Source: an uncultured Sphingomonadaceae bacterium
Lineage (GTDB): Bacteria; Pseudomonadota; Alphaproteobacteria; Sphingomonadales; Sphingomonadaceae
Direction of reading: 5' to 3'
Length of the DNA stretch: 64,000 nucleotides
Assembly (NCBI GenBank): GCA_947493325.1
Contig: CANLQI010000001.1
Location: 252,501 to 316,500 of the forward strand
The stretch's first letter is position 1. Each line of letters starts with the position of its first letter. Of this stretch, positions 43,078-52,024 are shown one piece after another. Below the pieces are notes generated by a model that worked only from the letters and a program-made list of their open reading frames with translations, did no database searches and was not told the DNA's origin. The translations under genes and the position numbers were made by a program.

Positions 43078-44229
43078 ATGAACAAGACTCTCCTGACCAC
43101 TGCCGCCATTTCAATTTTCGCCACGATAGGCATAAGCGCGCTGTACGCAAGCGATAATGCCGAAGTCGGCGCTGCGCCGCAAGCCGCTGCAGCGGCTGTT
43201 GCGCCGGCTAGCTATATCACCGGCAACAGCCAAGTTTCGGCCAATACGCTGCATTCCGTCATCGATCCGATGTTCACACAGGAAAAATTTGCGGAAACCC
43301 GCGCCTTTGTGTTGATGCAGGGCGGTAAAATCATCGCCGAGCGCTACGGCGAGGGCTATGATGCCGATACGCGCTTTATCAGCTGGTCGATGGCAAAAAG
43401 CGTGACCGCAGTCATGATCGGGTTGATGGTGGCGGATGGCAAGCTGGTGCTGGACGCACCCGCACCCGTACCGGCATGGCAGCGCCCCGGCGATCCGCGC
43501 GGGGAAATTACGCTGCGGCAGTTAATCCATATGTCTTCGGGTCTGAACCATACCGAGGCGGGGGATCCGATTTACGAAAGCGACGAGGTCCGCATGCTGT
43601 TCCTTGACGGGCGTGACGATATGGCGGGCTATGCCGAAGGGCAGGTGCTGGAGGCCAAGCCCGGCGAGAAATTCGAATATAGCAGCAATACAAGCGTGAT
43701 TCTATCCGACATCATGACGCGCGCGCTGACCAAGAGCCAGAACCCCGATGTACGGCGCAAAGCCATGATGGATTTTATGCGCGGACGTTTGATGGAGCCG
43801 CTCGGCATGGACTCCATGGTGCCTGAATTTGACCGAAATGGCACGATGATCGGTGGTTCTATCATGCATGCCAATGCGCGTGACTGGGCCAAGTTTGGCG
43901 AATTCCTGCGCAACAAAGGCTCGGTCGCGGGCAATCAGATTATCCCGCGCGCATGGTTTGACTTCATGCTGACCAGTTCGGCCAATGACCCGGCCTATGG
44001 CGGGCATATCTGGCTCAATAAAAAACGTCCTGCGGGCAGCAACATTGTGCTTTTCCCGGACGATGCGCCCTCCAACGTATTCGCATGTCTGGGTCATCTG
44101 GGGCAGGTGGTGCTGGTGTCGCCGGACAAGAAAGTGACAATGGTCCGTCTCGGCAAGACACAGGATGATGTGGGGCGCCCCATTCAGGAGCAAATGGCGC
44201 AAATCCTTGCGATTATGCCGCGCGGGTGA
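43078..44229 (+). CDS. Beta-lactamase-family serine hydrolase
   Basis: A 383-residue exported enzyme of the class C beta-lactamase/PBP fold. A signal peptide (LLTTAAISIFATIGISALYA) is followed by the catalytic S-x-x-K motif in SWSMAKSVTAVM, the Y-x-N motif in FEYSSNTS and a late GGSIMHANARDWAKFGEFL. Such enzymes act as peptidases, esterases or 6-aminohexanoate-dimer-type hydrolases, and true beta-lactamase activity is not implied. Starts at 43066 (ATG) or 43063 (GTG) are possible and add four to five residues. Confidence 0.88.
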   Translation: MNKTLLTTAAISIFATIGISALYASDNAEVGAAPQAAAAAVAPASYITGNSQVSANTLHSVIDPMFTQEKFAETRAFVLMQGGKIIAERYGEGYDADTRFISWSMAKSVTAVMIGLMVADGKLVLDAPAPVPAWQRPGDPRGEITLRQLIHMSSGLNHTEAGDPIYESDEVRMLFLDGRDDMAGYAEGQVLEAKPGEKFEYSSNTSVILSDIMTRALTKSQNPDVRRKAMMDFMRGRLMEPLGMDSMVPEFDRNGTMIGGSIMHANARDWAKFGEFLRNKGSVAGNQIIPRAWFDFMLTSSANDPAYGGHIWLNKKRPAGSNIVLFPDDAPSNVFACLGHLGQVVLVSPDKKVTMVRLGKTQDDVGRPIQEQMAQILAIMPRG

Positions 44230-44257
44230 TTAACCCCCGATCGATTAACCCCCGATC
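44228..44257. repeat. Tandem 15-bp duplication at two stop codons
   Basis: GATTAACCCCCGATC occurs twice in direct succession. The first copy begins inside the stop codon of the hydrolase gene, and the second contains the stop codon of the convergent lipoprotein gene. Confidence 0.8.
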
Positions 44258-44781
44258 ATTGCGCGCAATGCGCCAATCTCGCTATTTTGTTTTTGCACCA
44301 TGTCATAGACTGACTGCCGCGCATCGTTGATCGCAGCGGCGGTGGCGGGACTATCGGTTTCGCCTGTCACCTGCTCCGAATAAAGCTGGTCGAGGTCGGC
44401 CAGTACGGTTGCGCTGTCGTTGCGGCTGGCGTCCAGCGCGCTGATCCGCGTGGTGGCGACCGCCCAGCTTTCGCTGCCTGTGGCCGCGCCGCGTGCGTTT
44501 AATGCGCTTTGCCGTGCCGCCGGATATGCGGCTGTAAATGCACGCTGGCCTGCCTCTGCTTTGGCGCGCATATCCTGAACCTTTGCCGCAATGGCGCTGT
44601 TGAGTCCGGCTTTGGGCGTGTTACGCGGCGCATCTGCTTCGCCGCTGTCATAATATGTTTCAACATTGCGCGTGGCCAGAGTGGGGAATTCGCCTTCCTG
44701 CATCGCGCAGCCGCCAAGCAGCATGGCTGTTACGGATAAAGTGCAAATGGCGGCGATATGTTTGCGTTTGACCATGGCCAA
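44245..44781 (-). CDS. Lipoprotein of unknown function
   Basis: A 178-residue lipoprotein. The signal HIAAICTLSVTAMLLGGC ends in the lipobox L-G-G-C. The mature part is hydrophilic and mostly helical, rich in Ala, and can form coiled-coil segments (AAIAAKVQDMRAKAEAGQRA, LADLDQLYSEQV). No family is recognised. It converges on the serine hydrolase gene, with about 15 bp between stops inside the tandem repeat. Confidence 0.65.
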   Translation of the reverse strand: MAMVKRKHIAAICTLSVTAMLLGGCAMQEGEFPTLATRNVETYYDSGEADAPRNTPKAGLNSAIAAKVQDMRAKAEAGQRAFTAAYPAARQSALNARGAATGSESWAVATTRISALDASRNDSATVLADLDQLYSEQVTGETDSPATAAAINDARQSVYDMVQKQNSEIGALRAMIGG

Positions 44782-45060
44782 GGCATAGGCATAAAGCAGG
44801 GCGCATGCAATAATGAGATAACAGTATAAGATGCAGCCGGCATCCGGGAACCTCTTGATTCAAAAGCCGCGATATAAAGCGTCAGCGCAAACCCGTATTA
44901 ATTATATGCAAACCGGCATTCACCGTTGACATGATAGGCGCTTTCACATATTTGAACGCCTTTCCGATGCTGGTCATACCGGTATGTGGGCCTTTGCCCG
45001 CGCCAAGTGATTCGGTTATTGGGCTTACATAAACATCAAATCTGATGAATTGGATATATC

Positions 45061-45600
45061 ATGTTCGCAATTGTGCGCACAGGCGGCAAACAATACCGTG
45101 TTGCAGCCGGAGACAAAATCGCTGTTGAGAAACTGGCTGGCGAAGCCGGTGATACCATTACGCTGGACGATGTCCTGCTGGCCGGTGACGGCGGCGAAGT
45201 AAAAGACATTAAAGGCGTTAAGGTATCGGCTGAAATTATCGCGCAGGCGAAAGGCGAGAAAGTCATCGTCTTCAAAAAACGCCGCCGCCATAATTACCGT
45301 CGCCGCAACGGCCATCGTCAACCATTGACGCTGCTGCGCATCATGGACGTGGGCGGAACAAAAGCGAAAAAAGCTGCGCCGAAAAAAGAAGCTGCTCCCA
45401 AGAAGGAAGAGGCGCCTGAAAAAGAGGCAAAGAAAGCCGCTCCCGTCAAAAAGGAAGCTGCGAAAAAAGCGCCCGCTAAAAAAGCGACAAAGGCAAAAGC
45501 TGCTTCTAAAAAAGAAGCAGCCGCCAAAAAACCTGCTGCGAAAAAGGCACCGGCCAAAAAGGCTGCACCCAAAAAAGCAGCTGCGAAGAAAAAAGACTAA
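45061..45600 (+). CDS. rplU: 50S ribosomal protein L21 with Lys/Ala-rich tail
   Basis: A 179-residue protein. The first 100 residues are a complete L21: [20 protein letters not shown], the conserved [12 protein letters not shown] and [19 protein letters not shown]. The last 80 residues are a low-complexity tail of Lys, Ala, Pro and Glu ([10 protein letters not shown]-type repeats) like a histone H1 tail. Similar tails occur on L21 in other alphaproteobacteria; they may bind rRNA. It is followed after 50 bp by rpmA, the normal pairing. Confidence 0.96.
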   Translation: MFAIVRTGGKQYRVAAGDKIAVEKLAGEAGDTITLDDVLLAGDGGEVKDIKGVKVSAEIIAQAKGEKVIVFKKRRRHNYRRRNGHRQPLTLLRIMDVGGTKAKKAAPKKEAAPKKEEAPEKEAKKAAPVKKEAAKKAPAKKATKAKAASKKEAAAKKPAAKKAPAKKAAPKKAAAKKKD

Positions 45601-45650
45601 TTCTGGCATAGCCGCCGCGGCGGCAGATGCGCGTTCAAGGAGTTTGAGAC

Positions 45651-45920
45651 ATGGCACATAAAAAAGCAGGCGGTTCATCACGTAACGGTCGCGATTCAGC
45701 AGGCCGCCGTCTTGGTGTGAAAAAATTTGGCGGCGAAATTGTCGTTGGCGGTAACATTATCGTGCGGCAGCGCGGTACCAAAGTGTATCCGGGCGCGGGC
45801 GTTGGCATGGGCAAAGACCATACACTCTTTGCGCTCACAGACGGCCGCGTACGCTTCCATGAAGGCAAGCTCAGCCGCAAATATGTGTCTGTCGATGCCA
45901 TGGCGGAAGCCGCAGAATAA
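45651..45920 (+). CDS. rpmA: 50S ribosomal protein L27
   Basis: An 89-residue ribosomal protein. [20 protein letters not shown], then [20 protein letters not shown] and [20 protein letters not shown], are standard L27 lines. The N-terminus reaches the peptidyl transferase centre. It has the direct MAHKKAGG start without the cleaved extension seen in Firmicutes. AAGGAG precedes the start. It is co-transcribed with rplU and followed by a terminator. Confidence 0.98.
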   Translation: MAHKKAGGSSRNGRDSAGRRLGVKKFGGEIVVGGNIIVRQRGTKVYPGAGVGMGKDHTLFALTDGRVRFHEGKLSRKYVSVDAMAEAAE

Positions 45921-45988
45921 TCGGACAATCGATTACGGGTTGTCCTTCAAGAGATGACCCGGTTGGTCCAAGAGATCAACAAAATGCA

Positions 45989-46017
45989 GGGAGACGGGTC
46001 AGGCCCGGCTCCCTTTT
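45989..46017 (+). terminator. Terminator of the rplU-rpmA transcript
   Basis: GGGAG-AC-GGG pairs with CCC-GG-CTCCC around a short loop and is followed by TTTTCTTT. It lies about 70 bp after the rpmA stop. Confidence 0.85.
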
Positions 46018-46093
46018 CTTTATCTCTCTGCAACATTGCTGACCCGCGGGCGTCATAAACGCATATTATGTGGGCAGCATATCGGAGAGTGAT

Positions 46094-46636
46094 ATGTTTT
46101 CGCGCACTGAAAGACTGTTATTAAGACCCGGCTGGCCAGAAGACTGGCGGGCGCTGGCCCATGCGATGAATGATGAGGGCATCGTGTGCAACCTTGCCCG
46201 TGCGCCTTGGCCCTATACCGAGCAGGATGCCCGCGAATTTGCGAACCGGCCGCAGGACCAGCTCTACCCTGTGTTTTTCCTGACGCTGCCCAGTGGCCAT
46301 GGCAGCGAGTTGGTCGGTGCCTGCGGTATCGACAAATGCGGTGATGATATCGAACTTGGCTATTGGATCGCGCGTCCGCACTGGGGCAAGGGCTATGCGA
46401 GCGAGGCGGGCAGGGCGGTTGCGTGCATCGCGTCTGTGCTCGGCCATACACGCCTTGTCGCGTCACATTTCGAAGACAATCCCGCCTCGGGCCGTGTTCT
46501 GGAGAAAATCGGGTTTCGCGCGACAGGTGCCAAAGCGATGCGCTATTCCAAAGGGCGCGATGCCGAAGTCATGACTCATGAATATGCGATGGACCTGTCT
46601 GCGCTCAAACCGAATGACCAGCGTCTTGCAGCATAA
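46094..46636 (+). CDS. GNAT-family N-acetyltransferase (RimJ/RimL-like)
   Basis: A 180-residue acetyltransferase. TERLLLRPGWPEDWRALAHAM is the usual first strand of the RimJ/RimL type. The acetyl-CoA loop lies around ELGYWIARPHWGKGYASEAG, and LVASHFEDNPASGRVLEKIGF completes the fold. The substrate may be a protein N-terminus or an antibiotic-like amine and cannot be told from sequence. The start at 46094 has GGAGAG upstream. It follows the rplU-rpmA terminator and is independent of it. Confidence 0.9.
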   Translation: MFSRTERLLLRPGWPEDWRALAHAMNDEGIVCNLARAPWPYTEQDAREFANRPQDQLYPVFFLTLPSGHGSELVGACGIDKCGDDIELGYWIARPHWGKGYASEAGRAVACIASVLGHTRLVASHFEDNPASGRVLEKIGFRATGAKAMRYSKGRDAEVMTHEYAMDLSALKPNDQRLAA

Positions 46637-46672
46637 GGTGGTGAGAAACCAACCGTCATGGATTGTGGTATA

Positions 46673-46700
46673 TTGGACCCTGGCGCAGGCCAGGGTCCAA
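46673..46700. repeat. Perfect hairpin, REP-like or terminator
   Basis: TTGGACCCTGG and CCAGGGTCCAA form an 11-bp perfect stem around CGCAGG. A second, imperfect hairpin of similar composition (GGTCCCGG...CCGGGGTA) follows at about 46726-46748. The pair resembles sphingomonad intergenic repeats based on GGACCCTGG. It may also end the GNAT transcript, though no T-run follows. Confidence 0.6.
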
Positions 46701-46849
46701 TTGCAATGTTCGTGTTTGCCGCTATGGGTCCCGGACTGCGCCGGGGTACAATGCTTTATGATGCTATTCTATACACAATTGGACATACAAACTTGCGCCC
46801 GGGTGCCTTTCGCGTTTAATTGTGAATTCACAAAAATGGGGGCCAGAAC

Positions 46850-47452
46850 ATGTCGCAAGCCAAAACCAGCAAACGCCGCTTAAGCCCGGAAGCAAGCCGT
46901 ACCATGGCATTGATTGCCGCGCGTGAACTGCTTATTGAAACCGGCCCGCAGTCGGTCACGCTCAAGGCTGTCGCAGGACGCATCGGTCGCACCCATGCCA
47001 ATCTGCTGCATCATTTCGGATCGGCATCGGGCCTGCAAAAGGCACTCGCGGCATATCTCGCAGGGACGGTGTGTGAAACCATTGGCGCGGCAGTCATCAA
47101 ATCCCGCAGCGGCGAAGGCAGCGCGCGTGAGATTGTCGACCTCACCTTTGATGCATTTGACAAGGAAGGCGCCGGCGCGCTGGCCAGCTGGATGCTGCTT
47201 TCCGGCAATGAAGACGCGCTGAACCCTATCGTTGAGGCGATCCACCAGCTTGTCGATGATCTTGCCGAAGAAGGCCATGACGATGTCGCCATGCATGAAG
47301 ATACGCTGGCGCTTGTGCTGGCCGCTCTGGGAGATGCGCTCATGGGCGCGCAGATGGCAACGGCGCTTGATCTTCCGCGCGATACGGCGCGCGATCTGGC
47401 CGAGCGTCAGCTGCTCGAATCCATGGCGCGCTGGCAAGAGGAAACCGGTTAA
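46850..47452 (+). CDS. TetR/AcrR-family transcriptional regulator
   Basis: A 200-residue repressor-type protein. The N-terminal helix-turn-helix is AARELLIETGPQSVTLKAVA followed by GRIGRTHANLLHHFGSASGL, the standard TetR DNA-binding unit with an unusual NLLHHF in place of LYYHF. The C-terminal all-helical domain would bind an unknown ligand and dimerise. The likely target is its own promoter or the convergent NDUFA9-like gene's neighbourhood, but no operator was identified. Confidence 0.9.
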   Translation: MSQAKTSKRRLSPEASRTMALIAARELLIETGPQSVTLKAVAGRIGRTHANLLHHFGSASGLQKALAAYLAGTVCETIGAAVIKSRSGEGSAREIVDLTFDAFDKEGAGALASWMLLSGNEDALNPIVEAIHQLVDDLAEEGHDDVAMHEDTLALVLAALGDALMGAQMATALDLPRDTARDLAERQLLESMARWQEETG

Positions 47453-47504
47453 TTCAGCCAGTTTAGTTCAGTCTGCCTAGTTCACTCTGTTTAGTTGATA
47501 ATTC

Positions 47505-48446
47505 CTAGCGTGCGCGGAGCCGCGTGCCAAACCGCCCGTGCGGGCGATAGCGCACCATCCATTCATCCATAACGGCGCCCATGGGCGTCGGCACAATGCC
47601 CATTTTCTTAAGGCCGTCATGGCCGGTTACGACATTATCGGACTGCAGCATTTTCCATTGGTCGCCGGTAATCGGTGCGCCGGGCAGCCAGCCTGTCGCG
47701 CTGGCCATAATGCCAGACACAAAATCGGGCACAGGCAAAAACCCGCGTTTACGCTCCGATGCACTGGCAATGCGGCGGTTGATCTCTTCCATGCTGACAA
47801 CTTCCGGCCCGCCCAGCTCGAACGTTTTGCCTGCATAGGTGGAGGGCGATTTCAGGGCTTGGACCACAGCCTTGGCGACATCATCGACAAATACAGGCTG
47901 AAACTTTGCGCTTCCGCCGATCACGGGTACGACCGGCAACATCGATATCAGCGAGGCAAAACGGTTGATAAACTGGTCTTCGCGGCCAAACACGATGGAT
48001 GGGCGCAATATGGTGGCGCTTGTAAATGTTTCCAGCACGGCTTCTTCGCCTTTGCCTTTGCTGCGGCCATAGGCGCTGTCGGACTGCGAATCTGCGCCAA
48101 TGGCCGACATATGCAACAAGGCTTCACAGCCGTTTTCCGCCGCGGCTTCGGCCACTTTGCGCGCGCCGCCCACGTGAAAAGCATCAAAATCGCCTTTCAA
48201 TATACCGACCAGATTGATGACCATATCGCTGCCATGCACGGCGCGGCGCACGCTGTCTTTCTTGCGAATATCGGCAATGGCGAACTGTGTCTGGCCCAGA
48301 TTACCGAGCGGTTTGATATGCGCGGCATTATGCGGATTGCGCTCGGCAATGCGGATGCGCGCGCCTTCTTTCAGCAACCGCTGGGAAATATAAGTCCCCA
48401 GAAAACCGCCACCGCCAAAAATGGTTATCAGCTTGTCCTGCATCAT
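47505..48446 (-). CDS. NDUFA9-like NAD(P)-binding epimerase/dehydrogenase
   Basis: A 313-residue extended short-chain dehydrogenase. The nucleotide site is TIFGGGGFLGTYISQRLLKE, followed by VINLVGILKGDFDAFHVGGA and SADSQSDSAYGRSKGKGEEA-like residues near the Y-x-x-x-K position. It matches bacterial relatives of the complex I subunit NDUFA9, for which roles in quinone synthesis or complex I assembly are suggested. I start at the ATG 48446 (AAGGG upstream). The longer frame to 48563 has no conserved residues. Confidence 0.88.
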   Translation of the reverse strand: MMQDKLITIFGGGGFLGTYISQRLLKEGARIRIAERNPHNAAHIKPLGNLGQTQFAIADIRKKDSVRRAVHGSDMVINLVGILKGDFDAFHVGGARKVAEAAAENGCEALLHMSAIGADSQSDSAYGRSKGKGEEAVLETFTSATILRPSIVFGREDQFINRFASLISMLPVVPVIGGSAKFQPVFVDDVAKAVVQALKSPSTYAGKTFELGGPEVVSMEEINRRIASASERKRGFLPVPDFVSGIMASATGWLPGAPITGDQWKMLQSDNVVTGHDGLKKMGIVPTPMGAVMDEWMVRYRPHGRFGTRLRAR

Positions 48447-48652
48447 AATGCCCTTATCAAAATCTGTATCGCGTGCATAAACCGGCGAACCGGATGCCGG
48501 TTCCCTTGCACACTCATTTACCGCTATCAACCACAATATAGCGCACGGATAGACGTGCGTCACAAAAATCTGCCCGGGCGCATAGCATAAAGGTTGACAG
48601 AGCTACGCAAACCCCGCTAATCGCGCCGCCTGCCCCGCAAAAATGCGGGCGC

Positions 48653-48739
48653 GCCCAGATGGCGGAATTGGTAGACGCGCATGCTTCAGGTGCATGTATT
48701 CGCAAGGATGTGGAGGTTCGAGTCCTCTTCTGGGCACCA
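48653..48739 (+). tRNA. tRNA-Leu (CAG), insertion site of the island
   Basis: An 87-base tRNA with encoded CCA. The acceptor stem is GCCCAGA/TCTGGGC, the anticodon arm is CATGC-TTCAGGT-GCATG giving anticodon CAG, there is a long variable arm, and the T-arm is GAGGTTCGAGTCCTC. The gene is intact, and the integrase gene begins 193 bp downstream. Confidence 0.97.
48719..48739 (+). other. attL-like core at the tRNA-Leu 3' end
   Basis: CGAGTCCTCTTCTGGGCACCA, here split as CGAGTCCTCTTCTGG and GCACCA, is the end of tRNA-Leu. It recurs at 62997-63016 with one G fewer. The pair marks the island boundaries. Confidence 0.85.
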
Positions 48740-48850
48740 GATATACTTCTCTCTACATCTCCAGATATCTTGAATAACGGCAGAATTACTGGTACTTTAA
48801 GGCCAATTATTTCTCTGGGAATATCTGTATGTCTCTCACCATCTCAACCG

Positions 48851-48900
48851 ATATGTGTATATATGAGTGTATATACACGTCGAAGTCTAAATTTCTATAT
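48851..48900. repeat. Left-end AT-rich repeats, possible integrase arm sites
   Basis: GTGTATATATGAGTGTATATACAC contains direct and inverted copies of GTGTATATA, followed by AAATTTCTATAT (48889-48900). The same two strings occur near the right end (62919-62960). Sites of this kind can bind the N-terminal domain of the integrase or an excisionase. Confidence 0.45.
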
Positions 48901-48932
48901 ACACATTCTGGTGATGTAAGGATCACGGCATC

Positions 48933-50120
48933 ATGGCTTTGACGGATATTAAGATTCGAGCCTTGAAACCCAAAGACAAGGTTTACCTTATCGCGGACGG
49001 TGAGGGGCTGAACATTGAAGTTGCCAAGAGCGGCTCAAAATTGTGGCGTTTTCGATACCGATTTAATGGAAAGCCTAGGATTCTGGCTCTCGGTAAATAT
49101 CCGGAAGTTTCACTTAAAGAAGCGCGGCTTAAGCTAGTTGAGGCTAGAAAAGCTGTCAGCGATGGCATTGACCCCGGAAAACAGCGCAAGCGTGACAAAC
49201 AGGCCGCCAAATTAGGTGCCGCGAATACCTTCGGGAAGATTGCAGAAGAATATATAGAAAACAAAATGATCAACGAGGGCCGAGCCGCCTCAACTATCAA
49301 GAAAGCCAAATGGTTTTTGGAGCTTCTGGAACCAGTGGCTAGTGACCCATTAGCCGAAATCAAACCACAAGATGTATACGCAGTCCTCAAACGTCTGGAA
49401 GGTGCAGGAAAGCATGAGACTGCAAAGAAATGCAGATCGTTTGCAAGCCGGGTTTTCAGATATGCGGTTGCAACTGGTCGTGGTGAAACCGACCCTGCCC
49501 AATTGCTAAAGGGTGCGTTAGTGAGCCCGAAGGTTAAACACTATGCTGCGGTAATCGATCCTCAAAAAGTTGGAGAGCTATTGAGGTGCATTGATGAATA
49601 TGAAGGCGCGCCGGTCACCAGACTAGCGCTACAAATTGCCCCGCATGTAATGACAAGGCCGGGTGAACTTCGAAGAGCAACTTGGGACGAGTTTGATCTT
49701 GATGAAAAAATCTGGCGGCTTGATGAAGCACGTATGAAAGCAAGGAGGTCTCATGCAGTGCCGCTCTCTCGGCAGGTTTTGGTTTATCTCGCTGAACTTA
49801 GCATGTTTACAGGCCCCGAGGGTTTCCTGTTTCCTGCTTTTCATACATCGAAGAAGCCAATGAGCGAGAACACCATGAACACCGCCTTTCGGCGCATGGG
49901 ATACACTCGTGATGAAGTTACCTCGCATGGGTTACGGACCACTGCTTCAACTTTACTAAACGAATCTGGTCTCTGGCAGCCGGATGCTATTGAACGGGCT
50001 TTGGCACACGGGGACAGCGATGCAATTCGCGGAACTTATAACCGCGGTGAGTACTGGCATGAACGAGTCAAGATGATGCAATGGTGGAGCGATCATCTAG
50101 ATCAATTGAAGAGAGAATGA
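48933..50120 (+). CDS. int: P4-type tyrosine integrase
   Basis: A 395-residue tyrosine recombinase. The N-terminal arm-binding domain of the DUF4102 type reads MALTDIKIRALKPKDKVYLI and LWRFRYRFNGKPRILALGKY. A SAM-like core-binding domain follows. The catalytic domain has the first Arg in TRPGELRRATWDEF, H-x-x-R in TSHGLRTTASTLLNE, the second His in LAHGDSDAIRGTYNRGEY, and a Tyr in the same block as nucleophile. It lies next to its tRNA target, as is usual for this family. The next gene begins three bases after its stop, so they are probably co-transcribed. Confidence 0.95.
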   Translation: MALTDIKIRALKPKDKVYLIADGEGLNIEVAKSGSKLWRFRYRFNGKPRILALGKYPEVSLKEARLKLVEARKAVSDGIDPGKQRKRDKQAAKLGAANTFGKIAEEYIENKMINEGRAASTIKKAKWFLELLEPVASDPLAEIKPQDVYAVLKRLEGAGKHETAKKCRSFASRVFRYAVATGRGETDPAQLLKGALVSPKVKHYAAVIDPQKVGELLRCIDEYEGAPVTRLALQIAPHVMTRPGELRRATWDEFDLDEKIWRLDEARMKARRSHAVPLSRQVLVYLAELSMFTGPEGFLFPAFHTSKKPMSENTMNTAFRRMGYTRDEVTSHGLRTTASTLLNESGLWQPDAIERALAHGDSDAIRGTYNRGEYWHERVKMMQWWSDHLDQLKRE

Positions 50121-50123
50121 CAC

Positions 50124-50732
50124 ATGGTCGAGGAAACTCCTGACAATGAAGAATTGCGCTCGGGAGTCTCTATGAGGCCCGGTCTAAAGCCGCTGTTAGA
50201 GACAACATACGACGCTTCCGATATCAAAGACGAGTCTAAACAGAAAGCGGATAGCGTAGCTGCCCTCATTTCGAGGATGTCTACGTTTTCTGATGCGCTC
50301 CAGTATTTGAGAAATTACAAGGCTGAGCACGGAGCAATCCCCAGTGAACATGGGCCTGAATTTGGGACAGATCAGTACTATGCTTGGGCGCTAGGGCGTT
50401 TGTCACAATACTATTTCGAAGAGATCGAAATGCCTGCAGGATGGACAAAGCAATTAGTCCGTGATGCGATTTGTGCAACTTTTGGTGAAGGCGCTGCAGT
50501 TGGGAATAGCCGAGTTGCGTCCGATCTCGGAGTGAAGACTTATCTAGAGCGTGCAGATGGTGCTCAGAAATCTGCAAAACCGGAAAAGACTAGGGAAATA
50601 AAGGAACATCTAGATCAAGTGCGTCGAACCCATACAGGCAAATCGAAGTCATTTCACCACAGCATTGTTGCGAAAAGAATGAATATGACGGTGGGCGCGA
50701 TAAAAAAGCAAGTGCAACGCCACGGTCTATAA
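50124..50732 (+). CDS. Island protein of unknown function
   Basis: A 202-residue soluble protein not assignable to a family. The first 60 residues are acidic and polar. A middle segment, FSDALQYLRNYKAEHGAIPS, is helical, and the C-terminus (HHSIVAKRMNMTVGAIKKQVQRHGL) has helix-turn-helix character and is very basic. A DNA-binding role is therefore likely. It begins three bases after the integrase stop, so an accessory role in excision or control of integration is possible but unproven. Confidence 0.6.
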   Translation: MVEETPDNEELRSGVSMRPGLKPLLETTYDASDIKDESKQKADSVAALISRMSTFSDALQYLRNYKAEHGAIPSEHGPEFGTDQYYAWALGRLSQYYFEEIEMPAGWTKQLVRDAICATFGEGAAVGNSRVASDLGVKTYLERADGAQKSAKPEKTREIKEHLDQVRRTHTGKSKSFHHSIVAKRMNMTVGAIKKQVQRHGL

Positions 50733-50826
50733 AAAATAGGGACAACCTAGAGATGTCCCGAATATCCCCAGGCTAAAAAATCTCCTGACGCCCCAAGGTA
50801 TGGGCTGGTACAACAGGAGAAACAAC

Positions 50827-51072
50827 ATGCATAACAATCATGTTCTAGCAGATGGTGGCAAAGAATACCGTTTGCTAAAACGGGTAGATATTTGCTCTGA
50901 TTTGGCAATCTCTGCTGCGACGTTTTATCGCCTAGTTTCAGACGGAGAAATTCCACAGCCAATCAAAATAGGCAGAGCCGCTCGATGGAAGTCGACAGAT
51001 ATTGCGACATTCGTAGCATCCCGAATCGCTGAAGCCGCTCTATTGGAGAAATGCGATGAACCTTCTTCATAG
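50827..51072 (+). CDS. AlpA-family regulator
   Basis: An 81-residue DNA-binding protein. YRLLKRVDICSDLAISAATF, then YRLVSDGEIPQPIKIG and RAARWKSTDIATFV, make up the MerR-like helix-turn-helix of AlpA. AlpA proteins activate integrase or excision genes in P4-like satellites and related islands. CAGGAGAAA precedes the ATG at 50827. The 94-bp upstream gap contains nested inverted repeats (TCCTG...CAGGA and GCCC...GGGC at about 50781-50819), which may be its own operator. Its end overlaps the Prim-Pol gene by 17 bases. Confidence 0.9.
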   Translation: MHNNHVLADGGKEYRLLKRVDICSDLAISAATFYRLVSDGEIPQPIKIGRAARWKSTDIATFVASRIAEAALLEKCDEPSS

Positions 51073-52024
51073 AGCCATTGAGTGGGCGGAATTTGGCTGG
51101 CCTGTGTTCCCGGTTGCGTGGAACTCAAAAGCTCCTGCCATATCGGGTGGTCACAACCGAGCAACAACAAAAATAGAGCAAATCAAATCGTGGTCATGGG
51201 ATGGCAACATCGGAATCCGCCCACCAAACCATACTCTGTTAGTTGATGTCGATGTGCCGGCTGAAAAGAAGCTTGAAGATTGCTTGGCTTGGTTGAAACT
51301 CTATGACGCATTTGAAGGTTGGATTGACTGGCGAAGAGGGCTTGGTCAGTGGACGCAAGGGGATGGATATCACATTGCAGTTAGCCTAATGGGCTCTGGA
51401 TATCCCAAGAACTCTACTGACATCTTCAGTACCAAGGCGGTAGACGGTAGCGCAGTTGATCTGCGGAGTAGCAAAGGATATTTTGTTGCCGCCCCATCGT
51501 CGATTGATGGCAGGTGTTATCGCCTGACTGAAAACGGTATTGTAGCCGTTGAAAATCTGCCGATTATGCCCAGGAATGTGGCACATCAACTAGATTTAAG
51601 CGGAACCGCAAATCAAAATAGCCAGCAAAATGTGACTTCGGAGTCCCAAAATATAGCTGGCGGCATCGCCGTCCCGGACTATGTAAAAGCTACCACAAAC
51701 GGTGGGCATATAAGTGGATTGGGCTTCTCTCATGCTAAGCGTAAGGTTAAAGATGCGCAGCTAGTCAAAGACGCATTGCTCTTCAGCATAACATCTCAGC
51801 CTGAGCGCTATACCAGTTATGACGGCTGGCTGCGCGGAATAGTCTTTCCACTTACCGGTGGAGTTGCCACGGGCGAGCTAACCGAGGAAGAAGGCAAATC
51901 AATCTATGATGCCGCCTGTAGTGCTGCCCCCGGTAACAAAACAGATAATGAAACCCAGTGGATAGCGAACCTTCGCAATGCCCGTGAACGGGTTACGGGA
52001 GACCAACATGTCATCAACAGATAA
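51056..52024 (+). CDS. Prim-Pol (bifunctional DNA primase/polymerase) protein
   Basis: A 322-residue protein of the archaeo-eukaryotic primase superfamily. WAEFGWPVFPVAWNSKAP and KSWSWDGNIGIRPPNHTLLV lead to the catalytic Asp pair in VDVDVP. The histidine strand is GDGYHIAV, and the third motif lies in AVDLRSSKGYFVAAPS. The C-terminal part from about residue 215 contains a helical segment, possibly a PriCT-like linker. It would synthesise primers for the island's own replication. It overlaps both alpA and the helicase gene by 17 bases. Confidence 0.88.
   Translation: MNLLHRAIEWAEFGWPVFPVAWNSKAPAISGGHNRATTKIEQIKSWSWDGNIGIRPPNHTLLVDVDVPAEKKLEDCLAWLKLYDAFEGWIDWRRGLGQWTQGDGYHIAVSLMGSGYPKNSTDIFSTKAVDGSAVDLRSSKGYFVAAPSSIDGRCYRLTENGIVAVENLPIMPRNVAHQLDLSGTANQNSQQNVTSESQNIAGGIAVPDYVKATTNGGHISGLGFSHAKRKVKDAQLVKDALLFSITSQPERYTSYDGWLRGIVFPLTGGVATGELTEEEGKSIYDAACSAAPGNKTDNETQWIANLRNARERVTGDQHVINR

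Noticed and set aside
47538-48590. 350-residue open frame opposite the NDUFA9-like gene
   Set aside because: The minus-strand gene has a clear Rossmann motif, start and ribosome-binding site, and this frame has none.
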